Source: Penium margaritaceum (Eukaryota > Streptophyta > Zygnematophyceae > Desmidiales > Peniaceae). From it: DNA of 64,000 nt. The position numbers and the translations under genes are program-made. The notes under the pieces are model-generated. The model searched no databases and was not told where the DNA came from. It saw nothing but the letters and a program-made list of their open reading frames with translations. Shown here one piece after another: positions 12,316-23,700 of the stretch; the stretch's first letter is position 1, and every line of letters begins with the position of its first letter. Location: assembly GCA_023375785.1 (NCBI GenBank), contig SZWC01000550.1, positions 64,571 to 128,570 on the forward strand, in the 5' to 3' direction.

Positions 12316-12567
12316 GTGTCGCACTTTGGCACTGGAGCGTCACACGTTGGCACTAGAGCATCAAACTTTGGACCTAGAGCGTCACACTTTGGCACTGGAG
12401 CATCACCCTTTGGCACTAGAGCTTCACACTTTGGCACTAGAGTGTCGCACTTTGGCACTGGAGCGTCACACGTTGGCACTAGAGCATCAAACTTTGGACC
12501 TAGAGCGTCACACTTTGGCACTGGAGCATCACCCTTTGGCACTAGAGCTTCACACTTTGGCACTAGA
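12316..12567. repeat. Six-unit (126-bp) tandem duplication
   Basis: The series GTGTCGCAC, CTGGAGCGTCACACGTTGG, ATCAAACTTTGGACC, then CATCACCCTTTGG begins at 12316 and repeats at 12442, exactly 126 bp later and apparently without change. This looks recent. Confidence 0.85.
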
Positions 12568-12778
12568 GCTTCACACTTTGGCACTAGAGCGTCACACTTT
12601 AGCACTAGAGTATCACACCTTGGCACTAGAGCTTCACACATTCGGCACTAGAGCATCACACTTTGGCACCAGAGCGACACACTTTGGCACTAGAGCATCA
12701 CACTTTGGCACTAGAGCGTCACACTTTGGCACAAGAGCGTCACACTTTGGCACTAGAGCAACACACATTGGCACTAGA

Positions 12779-12798
12779 GCGTCACACGTGATACTAGA
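12779..12798. repeat. 20-bp variant unit with CACGTG (first of five)
   Basis: Here the TTTGGCAC core is replaced by a segment that makes TCACACGTGATACTA, one base short of the normal unit, so it shifts all frames. The same variant occurs at about 13555, 17105, 17146 and 18155. All five include the palindrome CACGTG. Confidence 0.75.
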
Positions 12799-13679
12799 GC
12801 GTCACACCTTGGCACTAGAGCATCTCACTTTGGCACTAGAGCGTCATAAGTTGGCACTAGAGATTCACACTTTGGCACTAGAGCTTCACACTTTGGCACT
12901 AGAGCATCACAAATTTGCACTAGAGTGTCACACGTTGGCACTAGAGCGTCACACTTTGGCACTAGAGCGTCACACTTCGGCACTAAAGCGTCACACTTTG
13001 GCACTAGAGCGTCACACTTTGGCACTAGAGCGTCACACTTTGGCACTAGAGCGTCACACTTTGGCACTAGAGCGTCATACTTTGGCACTAGAGCGTCACA
13101 CTTTGGCACTAGAGTGTCACGCTTTCACACTAGAGCTTCACATTTTGGCACTAAAACTTCACACTTTGGTACTAGAGTGTCACACTTTGGCGTTATAACT
13201 TCACACGTTGGCACTAGAGTGTCACACTTTGGCACTAGAGCTTCACACTTTGGCACTATAGCTTCACCTTTTGACACTAGAGCATCACACTTTGGCACTA
13301 GAGCGTCACAATTTGGCACTAGAGCGTCACACTTTGGCCAAAGAGCGTCACACTTTGGCACTAGAGCATCAAACTTTGGACCTAGAGCATCACACTTTGG
13401 CAATAGAGCATCACCCTTTGGAACTAGAGATTCACACTTTGGCACTAGAGCTTCACACTTTGGCACTAGAGCGTCACACTTTGGCACCAGAGCATCACGC
13501 TTTGGCACTATAGCATCACAATTTCGCACTAGAGCGTCACACTTTGGCACCAGAGCGTCACACGTGATACTATAGTGTGACAATATTGTACTAGAGCATC
13601 ACACCTTGGCAGTAGAGCGTCATACCTTGGCACTAGAGCTTCACACTTTGGCACTAGAGCTTCACACTTTGGCACTAGA

Positions 13680-13889
13680 GCGTCACAATTTGGCACTAGA
13701 GCGTCACACTTTGGCACTGGAGCGTCACACTTTGGCACTAGAGCGTCACACTTTGGCACTAGAGCGTCACGCTTTGGCACTAGAGCGTCACAATTTGGCA
13801 CTAGAGCGTCACACTTTGGCACTGGAGCGTCACACTTTGGCACTAGAGCGTCACACTTTGGCACTAGAGCGTCACGCTTTGGCACTAGA
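13680..13889. repeat. Five-unit (105-bp) tandem duplication
   Basis: The series GCGTCACAATTTGG, a CTGGAGCG unit, two consensus units and GCGTCACGCTTTGG starts at 13680 and repeats at 13785. The two copies look the same, pointing to a recent event. Confidence 0.85.
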
Positions 13890-14582
13890 GCGTCACACTT
13901 TGGCACTAGAGCTTCACACTTTGGCACTAGAGCTTCACACTTTGGCACTAGAGCTTCACACTTTGGCATTAGAGTATCACACTTTGGCACTAAAGCTCCA
14001 CACGTTGGCACTAGAACGTCACACTTTGGCACTAGAGTGCCACACTTTGGCACGAAAGCGTCACACTTTGGCACTAGAGCGTCACACTTTGGCACACGAG
14101 AGTCACACTTTCACACTAGAGCTTCACACTTTGGCACTAAGACTTCACACTTTGGTACTAGAGCATCACAATTTGGCGTTAGAGCTTCACACTTTGGCAC
14201 TAGAGCGTCACACTTTGGCACTAGAGCTTCACACTTCGGCACTAGAGCTTCATTCTTAGGCACTAGAGCATCACACTTTGGCACTAGAGCGTCACACGTT
14301 GGCACCAGAGCGTCACACTTTGGCACTAGAGCGTCACACTTTGGGACTAGAGTGTCAAACTTTGGACCTAGAGCGTCACACTCTGGCACTAGAGCATCAC
14401 CCTCTGGCACTATAGCTTCACACTTTGGCACTAGAGCTTCACACTTTCGCACTAGAGCGTCACACTTTGGCACTAGAGCGTCACACTTTGGAACTAGAGC
14501 ATCACACTTTGGCACTGGAGCGTCACACTTTGGTACTAGAGCGACACACTTCGGCACTAGAGCATCACACTTTGGCACTAGA

Positions 14583-14750
14583 GCCTCACACTTTGGCACT
14601 AGAGCCTCACACTTTGGCACTAGAGCCTCACACTTTGGCACTAGAGCCTCACACTTTGGCACTAGAGCCTCACACTTTGGCACTAGAGCCTCACACTTTG
14701 GCACTAGAGCCTCACACTTTGGCACTAGAGCCTCACACTTTGGCACTAGA
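14583..14750. repeat. Homogenised run: eight identical GCC-type units
   Basis: Eight consecutive units begin with GCC and otherwise match the consensus exactly. GCC is rare elsewhere in the array, so one variant unit was amplified locally and very recently. Confidence 0.9.
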
Positions 14751-17700
14751 GCATCACACTTTGGCACTAGAGCGTCACACTTTGGCACTAGAGCGTCACA
14801 CTTTGGCACTAGAGCGTCACACTTTGGCACTAGAGCTTCACACTTTGGCACTAGAGCTTCACACACTGGCACTAGAGCTTCACAGTTTGGCACTAGAGCA
14901 TCACACTCTGGTACTAAAGCTCCACACGTTGGTACTAGAACGTCGCATTTTAGCACCAGAGCGCCGCACTTTGGCACGAAAGCGTCACACATTGGCACTA
15001 TAGCGTCACACTTTGGCACTAGAGCGTCACACTTTCACAATAGAGCTTCACATTTTGACAATGAAACTTCACAATTTGGTACTAGAGCATCAAACTTTGC
15101 TGTTCGAGCTTCACACTTCGGCACTAGAACTTCACCCTTTGGCACCAGAGCATCACACTTTGGCATTAGAGCGTCACACTTTGGCACTAGAGCGTCACAC
15201 TTTGGCACTAGAGCTTCACACGTTGGCACTAGAGCTTCACACTTTGGCACTAGAGCATCACACTTCGGTACTAGAGCGTCACAGTTCGGCACTAGGGCGT
15301 CACACTTTGGCACTATAGCGTCACACTTTGACACTATAGCATCAGTCACTATGGCATTAGAGCGTCACACTTTGGCACTAGAGCTTCACACATCGGCACT
15401 AGAGCGTAACACTTTGGCACTAGAGCGTCAAACTTTGGCACTAGAGCTCCACACTTTGGCACTAGAGCGTCACACTTTGGCACTAGAGCATCTTACTTTG
15501 GCACTATAGCATCAGAATTTGGCACTAGAACGTCACACTTTGGCACTATAATGTCACATTTTCGTACTAGAGCGTCACACTTTGGTACTAGAGCTTCACA
15601 CTTTGGCACCAGAGCATCACACTTTGGCACTAGAGCATCACACTTTGGCACTATAGTGTAACAATTTGGCACTACAACGTCATGCTTTGGCATGAGAGCG
15701 TCACACATTGGCACAAGAGCTTCACACTTTGGCACTATAGCATCACACTTTGGCACTATAGCTTCACACTTTGGCACTAAAACATCACACTTTGGCACTA
15801 GAGCATCACACATTGGCATTAGAGCGTCACACTTTGGCACGAGAGAGTCACACTTTGGCACTAGAGCGTCACACATTGGCACTAGAGCGTCACACTTTGG
15901 CACTAGAGCGTCACACTTTGGACCTAGAGCGTCACACTTTGGCACTAGAGCGTCATACTTTGGCACGAGAGGGTCACACTTTGGAACTAGAGCTTCACAC
16001 TTTGGCACTAGAGCGTCACACTTTGGCACTAGAGCATCACACGTTCGCACTAGAGCATCAGACTTTGGCACTAGAACGTCACACTTTGGCACTAGAGCGT
16101 CATACTTTGGCACTAGAACGTCACACTTTGGTACTAGAGCGTCACACTTTGGCACTATAGCTTCACACTTTGGCACTAGAGCGTCACACTTTGGCACTAG
16201 AGCGACACACTTTGGCACTAGAGCATCACATCTTGGCACTTGAGCTTCACAAATTAGCACTAGAGCTTCACACTTTGGCACTGGAGCTTCACAGTTTGGC
16301 ACTATAGCATCACACTTTGGCAATAGAGCGTCACACGTTGGCACTAGAGCTTCATACTTTCGCACTAGAGCGTCACACTTTGGCACTAGAGAGTCACGCT
16401 TTGGCACTAGAGTGTCACACTTTGGCACTAGAGCATCACACTTTGGCACCAGAGCATCACACTTTGGCACTAGAGCTTCACACGGTGGCACTAGAGCGTC
16501 ACACTTTGGCACTAGAGAATCACACTTTGGCACTAGAGCGTCACATTTTGGCACTAGAGCATCACACGTTGGCACTAGAGCGTCACACTTTGGCATTAGA
16601 GCGTCACACATTGGCACTAGAGCATCACAGTTTGGCACTAGAGCACCACACTTTGGCACTAGAGCAACACATTGTGGCACTGAAGCGTCACACTTTGGCA
16701 CTAGAGCGTGACACTTTGGTACTAGAGCATCAAACTTTTGTACCAGAGCTTCACACTTTGGCACTAGGGCGTCACACTTTGGCACTGGAGCGTAACACTT
16801 TGGCCCTAGAGCGTCACACTTTGGCACTAGAGCATCACACTGTGGCACTAGAGCATCACGCTTTGGCACTAGAGCTTCACACTTTGGCACTAGAGCGTCA
16901 CACTATGGCACTAGAACGTCACACTTTGGCTCTAGAGCATCACAATTTGCCACTATAGCATCACACATTGGTACTCGAGCGTCACACTTTGGCACTAGAG
17001 CGTCACACTTTGGCACCAGAGCTCCACACTTTGGAACTAGAGCTTCACACATTGGCACTAGAGCACCACACTTTGGCACTAGAGCTTCACACTTTGGCAC
17101 TAAAGCGTCACACGTGATACTATAGCGTCACACTTTGGCACTAAAGCGTTACACGTGATACTATAGCGTCACACTTTGGCACTATGACATCACACTTTGG
17201 CACTAGAGCATCATACCTTGGCACTAGAGCTTCACACTTTGGCACTAGAGCGTCACACTTTGGCACTAGAGCTTCACAGTTTGGCACTAGAGTGTCACAC
17301 TTTGGCACTAGAGCATCACACTTTGGCACTAGAGCATCATACTTCGGCACTAGAGCGTCACACTTCGGCACTATAGCGTCACACTTTGGCACTAGAGCGT
17401 CACACTTTGGGACTAGAGCGTCACACACTGTGGCATTAGAGCATCACACTTGGGCACTAGAGCGTCACACTTTGCTACTAGAGCATCACACTTTGGCACT
17501 ATAGCGTCACACCATGGCACTAGAGTGTCACACTTTGGCACTAGAGCTTCACACTTTGGCACTAGAGCGTCACACGTTGGCACTATAGCATCACACTTTC
17601 GCACTAGAGCGTCACACTTTGGCACTAGAGCGTCACACGTTGGCACTAGAGCATCACACTTTCGCACTAGAGCTCCACACTTTGGCACTAGAGCATCACA

Positions 17701-18743
17701 CTTTGGCACTAGAGCGTCACACTTTGGCACTAGAGCTTCACAATTTGACACTACAGCTTAACACTTTGGCACTAGAGCTTCACACTTTGGTAATAGAGCG
17801 TCACCCTTTGGCAATAGAGCGGCACACTTTAGCACTAGAGCTTCACACTTTGGCACTAGAGCGTCACACTTTGGTACTAGAGCATCACACTTTGGCACTA
17901 GAGCGTCACACTTGGGCACTAGAGCGTCACACTTTGGCACTAGAGCGTCACACTTTGGCACTAGAGCTTCACAATTTGGCACTACAGCTTCACACTTTGG
18001 CACGGGAGCTTCACACTTTGGCACTAGAGCGTCACCCTTTGGCAATAGTGCGGCACACTTTGGCACTAGAGCTTCACACTTTGGCACTAGAGCGTCACAC
18101 TTTGGAACTAGAGTGTCGCACTTTGGCACTGGAGCGTTACACTGTGGCACTAGAGTGTCACACGTGATACTAGAGCGTCACACTTTGGCACTAGGACATC
18201 ACACTTTGGCACTTGAGTATCATACCTTGGCACTAGAGCTTCACACTTTAGCACTAGAGCTTCACACTTTGGCACTATAGTGTCACAATTTGGCACTAGA
18301 GCGTCACACGTCGGCAATAGAGCGTCACACTTTGGCACTAGAGCATCACACTTTGCCACTAGAGCTTCACACTTTGGCACTAGAGTGTCACACTTTGGCA
18401 CTAGAGCGTCACACACTGTAGCATTAGAGCGTCACACTTGGGCACTAGAGCTTCACACTTTGGCACTAGAGCATCACGCTTTCGTACTAGAGCGTCACAC
18501 TTTGGCACTAGAGCGTCACACTTTGGCACTAGGGTGTAATGCTTTGCTAATAGAGCATCATACGTTGGTTCTAGAGCGTCACACTTTGGCACTTGAGATT
18601 CACACTTTCGCACTAGAGCGTCACACTTTGGCACTACAGCTTCACACTTTGGCACTAGAGCTACACACTTTGGCACTAGAGCGTCACACTTTGGCATAAG
18701 AGCGTCATACTTTGGCACTAGAGAGTCACAATTTGGCACTAGA

Positions 18744-19290
18744 GCTTCACACTTTGGCACTCGAGCGTCACACTGTGGCACTAGAGCGTCACACTTTGGC
18801 ACTGGAGCGTAACACTTCGGCACTAGAGCATCACACTTTCGCACTAGAACGTCACACATTGGAACTAGAGCATCACACTTTGGCACTAGAGCGTCACACT
18901 TTGGCACTAGACCGTCACACTTTGGTACTAGAGCTTCACAATTTGGTACTATAAAATCACACTTTGGTACTAGAGAGTCACTCTTTGGCAATAGAGCATC
19001 ACACTTTGGCACTAGAGCTTCACACTTTGGCACTAGAGTGTCTCACTTTGGCACTAGAGCGTCACACTTTGGCACTAGAGCGTCACGCTTTGGCACTAGA
19101 GCATCACACTTTGGCACTAGAGCATCACAATTTGGCACTAGAGCATCACACTTTTGCACTAGAGCTTCACACTTTGGCACTCGAGCGTCACACTGTGGCA
19201 CTAGAGCGTCACACTTTGGCACTGGAGCGTAACACTTCGGCACTAGAGCATCACACTTTCGCACTAGAACGTCACACTTTGGAACTAGAG
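18744..19290. repeat. Twenty-unit (420-bp) spaced duplication near the array end
   Basis: The series CACTCGAGCGTCACACTG, GGAGCGTAACACTTCGG, then CACACTTTCGCACTAGAAC occurs from 18744 and again from 19164, exactly 420 bp (20 units) apart. Confidence 0.75.
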
Positions 19291-19732
19291 CATCACACTT
19301 TGGCTCTAGAGCTCCATACTTTGGCACTAGAGCTTCACACTTTGGCACTAAAGCATCACATGACCAAAGAATTTCAATATTGGTTGTCAACGTTCACAAC
19401 CCATAACATGAGTCACAAATGGTCACAGGGGGAAAACATGGTTTCAAAACACTATGTATCTTCTAGCAAGTACAAAGATCTTTCGTATGTACTGGCACGG
19501 TGTGGCTACCGTGCACAATGACCTATCCAAGTAGGCATACATCATTGCTCATATTACAAGTCAAAAGTGGGCAGAGGGAGAAACAATGGGTTGGGAATAC
19601 TTGGTATCGACTAGCAAGTACAACGTCCTTCGATAAGTGGTGGCACGGTGTGGCTACCATGCACAATGACCAACCAAAGTATGCTTGTGTCACTGAATAT
19701 CATAAAAAGAGTTTCACTGTGTGTAGTTGACT

Positions 19733-20240
19733 TTCCTTCTTAGGGCTGGTCAATCGGAGCAATGGTTGAAAGGTTATTCAAGCTCAAAGTTGCACTATTT
19801 GACATTCCGTTTGCGTCAACTTTTCATGATTAAACTAACTTTGTTATCATTCATACTTTTGAAAACTACCATCTAATCTTACACCCCCTTGTTTTATGCC
19901 CTTTACCCATAGGAACCCTTGTAATGTCACTTGGATATCATATGAACACCATGTGATTTGGCTTAGTGCTTATAGAGTTAGATTCTGGAGCGGTAGGTCC
20001 TGGGTTTGAATCCTCGTACGCGCAATATAGAATAGGCTCGTGACCTGGGGGAGGGGGGGGGGCGGCCGTGTTGTGATACCTCAACTCTACCTTCGAGCCT
20101 AAGCCATGGGGGGGTAGGGGGGTGTCATAATGCGGTCGCAAATCTGTCCTCCAGGTCGTCCACGGAACATCCCTCTAGGGGGGTGGGAGGGAGTGTTCCA
20201 GTGAAGGATCCTACGCGTAACAAATCAACAAAAACCGACC
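19733..20240 (+). mobile_element. SINE-like insert with tRNA-related promoter, copy 1
   Basis: About 508 bp interrupt a 191-bp monomer. The insert begins near TTCCTTCTTA and ends near AAAACCGACC, where satellite sequence resumes. It holds an A box (19959-19970) and a B box (20003-20013) spaced like those of a tRNA gene, followed by several G runs. A perfect 8-bp inverted repeat, TAGGCTCG (20033-20040) and CGAGCCTA (20094-20101), could form a hairpin. No long open frame is present. The tRNA-like head followed by an unrelated body is the layout of a tRNA-derived SINE, but no clear A or T tail or target duplication was found. Confidence 0.65.
19959..20013 (+). promoter_or_regulatory. RNA polymerase III A and B boxes (SINE copy 1)
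   Basis: TGGCTTAGTGCT fits the A-box consensus TGGCNNAGTGG at nearly every position. GGTTTGAATCC differs from the B-box consensus GGTTCGANTCC by one C-to-T change. Their starts are 44 bases apart, the same as positions 8 and 52 of a tRNA. Four of five T-stem positions around the B box can pair. Confidence 0.7.
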
Positions 20241-20740
20241 TGGTGTCAAAGGGAGAAACCTTTTGCTATTAATTGACTAGAAAGTACAAATACAATCAAT
20301 ATGCAGTGGCACAGTGTGGTACAATGCACAGTGACCAACCAAAGTATGCATATGTCACTGACCATTTCAAAGAAGTTCAATTCATGTGGTCAATGTTGAC
20401 AACTCACAACACGAGTCACAGATATTCAAAGGGGGTAACAATGGTTTGGGACCACTAGCTATCAACTAGAAAGCACAGAGACCTTCGATACGTAGTGACA
20501 CGGCGTGGTAACCACGTACAGTGACAAACCAAAGTAAGCATATGTCACTGACCATGACCAAAAGAATTTCACAGTGTGTGGTCAACGTTGAAAACGCATA
20601 ACACGAGTCACAAATGGTCAGAGGGGGAAACAATGGGTTGGGAACACTAGTTATCAGCTAGCAGGTACAAAGACCTTCAACAAGCAGTGGCACGGTGTGG
20701 CTAGCGTGCACAGTGACCAACCAAAGGATGCATACGTCAC

Positions 20741-20741
20741 N
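20741..20741. other. Single-N assembly join with duplicated flank
   Basis: One undetermined base is followed by 20742 onward, which repeats 20412 onward almost exactly for about 260 bases before diverging. The spacing from SINE copy 1 to the next first-type monomer is about 330 bp longer than after copies 2 and 3, so the extra copy is probably an unmerged contig overlap. Confidence 0.85.
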
Positions 20742-23700
20742 CGAGTCACAGATATTCAAAGGGGGTAACAATGGTTTGGGAACACTAGCTATCAACTAGA
20801 AAGCACAGAGACCTTCGATACGTAGTGACACGGCGTGGTAACCACGTACAGTGACAAACCAAAGTAAGCATATGTCACTGACCATGACCAAAAGAATTTC
20901 ACAGTGTGTGGTCAACGTTGAAAACGCATAACACGAGTCACAAATGGTCAGAGGGGGAAACAATGGGTTGGGAACACTAGTTATCAGCTAGCAGGTACAA
21001 AAAACTTCAACAAGCAGTGGCACGGTGCGGCAAGCGTGCACATTGACCAACCAAAGGATGCATATGTCACAGACTATGACCGAAGAAGTCCACTATGTGT
21101 GGTCAACATTGACAATTCATAACACGAGTCACAAATGGTCAGAGGGAGAGACAACGGTTTATGAACCCTATGTATCGACTAGAAAGGACAAAGAACTTCA
21201 ATACGTAGTGGCACGGTGTGGCTACTATGCATACCAAACAACCAAACTAGGCATATGTCACTGACCATGACCAGAAAATGTCAATATGGGTGGTCAACGT
21301 TGACCAACCATAACACATGTCACAAACGGACAGAGGGGAAAAGAATGGTATGGGACTATCAGTTCTCAACTAGCAAGTACAGTGACCTTCAATCAGTATA
21401 AGCACAGTGTGGCTACCATGCACAATGACCGACCAACGTAGGCATATGTACTGCCTTTGACCAAATAAATCCGCTGTGTGTGTTCAGCGTTGAAAACTCA
21501 TAATAGGAGTCACAAATGGTCAGAGGGGGGGACAATTGTTTGGGAACACCAGGTATCAACTAGCAAGCACAAGGACCGTCAATACGTTGTGGCATGGTGT
21601 GGATACCATGCACGATGACCAGCCAAAGTAGGCACATGTCACTGACCATGACCAAATAATGTCACTAAGTATGGCAAACTTTGACAACTCGTAACACGAG
21701 TCACAAATGGTCAGGGTGGAAGATAATGGTTTGTGAATACTAGTTATCCACTAGCAAGTACAAATACCTTCAATATGTAGTGGCACAGCGTGGCTACCAT
21801 GCACAGTGACCAACCAAAGTATGCATATGTCACTGGCCATGACCATTAAATTTCACTTCATGTGGTCAGCTTTGACAACTCACAACACGAGTCACAGATA
21901 GTCAAATGGGGGTAGCAATGGTTTGGGAATACTAGCTATTAGCTAGAAAGCACAAACACCTTTAATATGTAGTGGCCCGGCGTGGTTACCATGTACAGTG
22001 ACAAACCAAAGAAGGCATATGTCACTAGCCATGACCAAACGAATTTCACAGTGTGTGGTCAATATTGAAAACTCTTAACACGAGTCACAAATGGTCACAG
22101 GGGGAAATAATGGGTTAGGAACACTAGTTATCAACTAGCAAGTATGAATAACTTGAACAAGTAGCGGCACGGTTTGGCTAGCGTGCACAGTGACCAACCA
22201 GAGGATGAGTACGTCACTGACTATGACCGAAGAAATCCAGTATGCGTGGTCAATATTGAAAACTCATAACACGAGTCACAAATGGTCAGAGGGAGAGACA
22301 ATGGCTTGGGAACCCTATGCATGGACTAGAAAGTACAAATAACTTCAATACGTAGTGGCACAGTGTGGCTACTATGCACACGAAACAAACAAACTAGGCG
22401 TATGTCACTGACCATGACCAAAGAATTTCAATATGGGTGGTCAACGTTCACCAACCATGACATGAGTCACAAACGGTCAGAGGGGGAAACAATGGTCCGG
22501 GAATATCAGTTCTCAACTAGCAAGTACAACGCCCTTCAATCAGTAGTAGCACAATGTGGCTACCATGCACAATGACCGACCAAAGTAGGCATATGTACTG
22601 CCTTTGACCAAAGAAATCCGCCGTGTGTGGTCAACGTTGACAACTCATAATACGAGTCACAAATAGTCAGAGGGGGACACAATTGTTTGGGAACACCAGG
22701 CATCAACTAGAAAGCACAATGACCTTCAATAGGTTGTTGCACGGTGTGGATACCATGCACGGTAACCAACCAAGGTATGCATACGTCACTGACCATGACC
22801 AAGGAATGTCACCATGTGTGAAAACTTTTGACAGCTCATAACACGATTCACAAATGGTGAGAGTGGAAGATAATGGTTTCAAAATACTAGTTATCAACTA
22901 GCAAGTACAAATGCCTTCAATATGTAGTGGCACAGTGTGGCTACAATGCACAGTGACCAACCAAAGTATGCATATGTCACTGACCATGACCAAAGAAATT
23001 CACTTCATGTGGTCAATGTTGACAACTCAAAACACGAGTCAGAGATATTCAGAGGGGGCTAACAATGGTTTGGGAACACTAACTGTCAACAAGAAAGCAC
23101 AAATACCTTCGATACGTAATGACACGGCGTGGTAACCATGTATAGTGACAAACCAAAGCAGGCATATGTCACAAACCAGGACCAAACGGATTTCACAGTG
23201 TGTGGTCAACGTTGAAAACTCATAACACGAGTCACAAATGGTCAGTGGGGAATACCATGGGTTGGGAACAATAGTTATCAACTAGCAAGTAGAAATATTT
23301 TCAACAAGTAGTGGCACGGTGTGGCTAGCGTGCACAGCGACCAACCAAAGGATGCACACGTCACTGAATATGACCGAAGAAGTCCACTATGTATGGTCAA
23401 CATTGACAACTCATAACACGAGACACAAATGGTCAGAGGGAGAGACAATGGTTTGGGAACCCTATGTATTGACTAGAAAGGACAAATAACTTCAATGCGT
23501 AGTAGCACGGTGTGGCTACTATGCACACCAAAGAACCAAACTAGGCATATGTCACCGACCATGATGAAAGAATTTCAATATGGGTGGTCAACATTCACCG
23601 GCCATAACACGAGTCACAAACGGTCAGAGGGGGAAACAATGGTCTGTGAATATCAGTTCTCAACTAGCAAGTACAGCGACCTTCAATCGGTATAAGCACG

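Larger units (their letters stand above)
3400..19360. repeat. 21-bp minisatellite array (~760 units, ~16 kb)
   Basis: The unit is a conserved 18-base core, TCACACTTTGGCACTAGA, preceded by a variable triplet, usually GCG and often GCA, GCT, GTG or GAG. Nearly every unit is exactly 21 bp, so reading frames survive for long distances. Two plus-strand frames encode SHFGTRA and LERHTLA heptads, one minus-strand frame encodes VPKCDAL, and the other three have a stop in every unit. Longest open runs reach about 550 residues (4099-5748). The frames are repeatedly broken by TAA or TGA variants of the TCA codon (near 4592, 5308, 5834, 5938) and by 20- or 22-bp units, which argues against a real protein. 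The array is bounded by an LTR on the left and a different satellite on the right. Confidence 0.97.

Noticed and set aside
3400-19360. CRISPR-like short repeat array
   Set aside because: There are no unique spacers; the 21-bp units are contiguous, and the surroundings are eukaryotic.
19952-20030. Functional tRNA gene
   Set aside because: A and B boxes are correctly spaced, but the acceptor and anticodon arms do not pair convincingly and the same sequence lies within a repeated 508-bp insert. SINE-like origin fits better.
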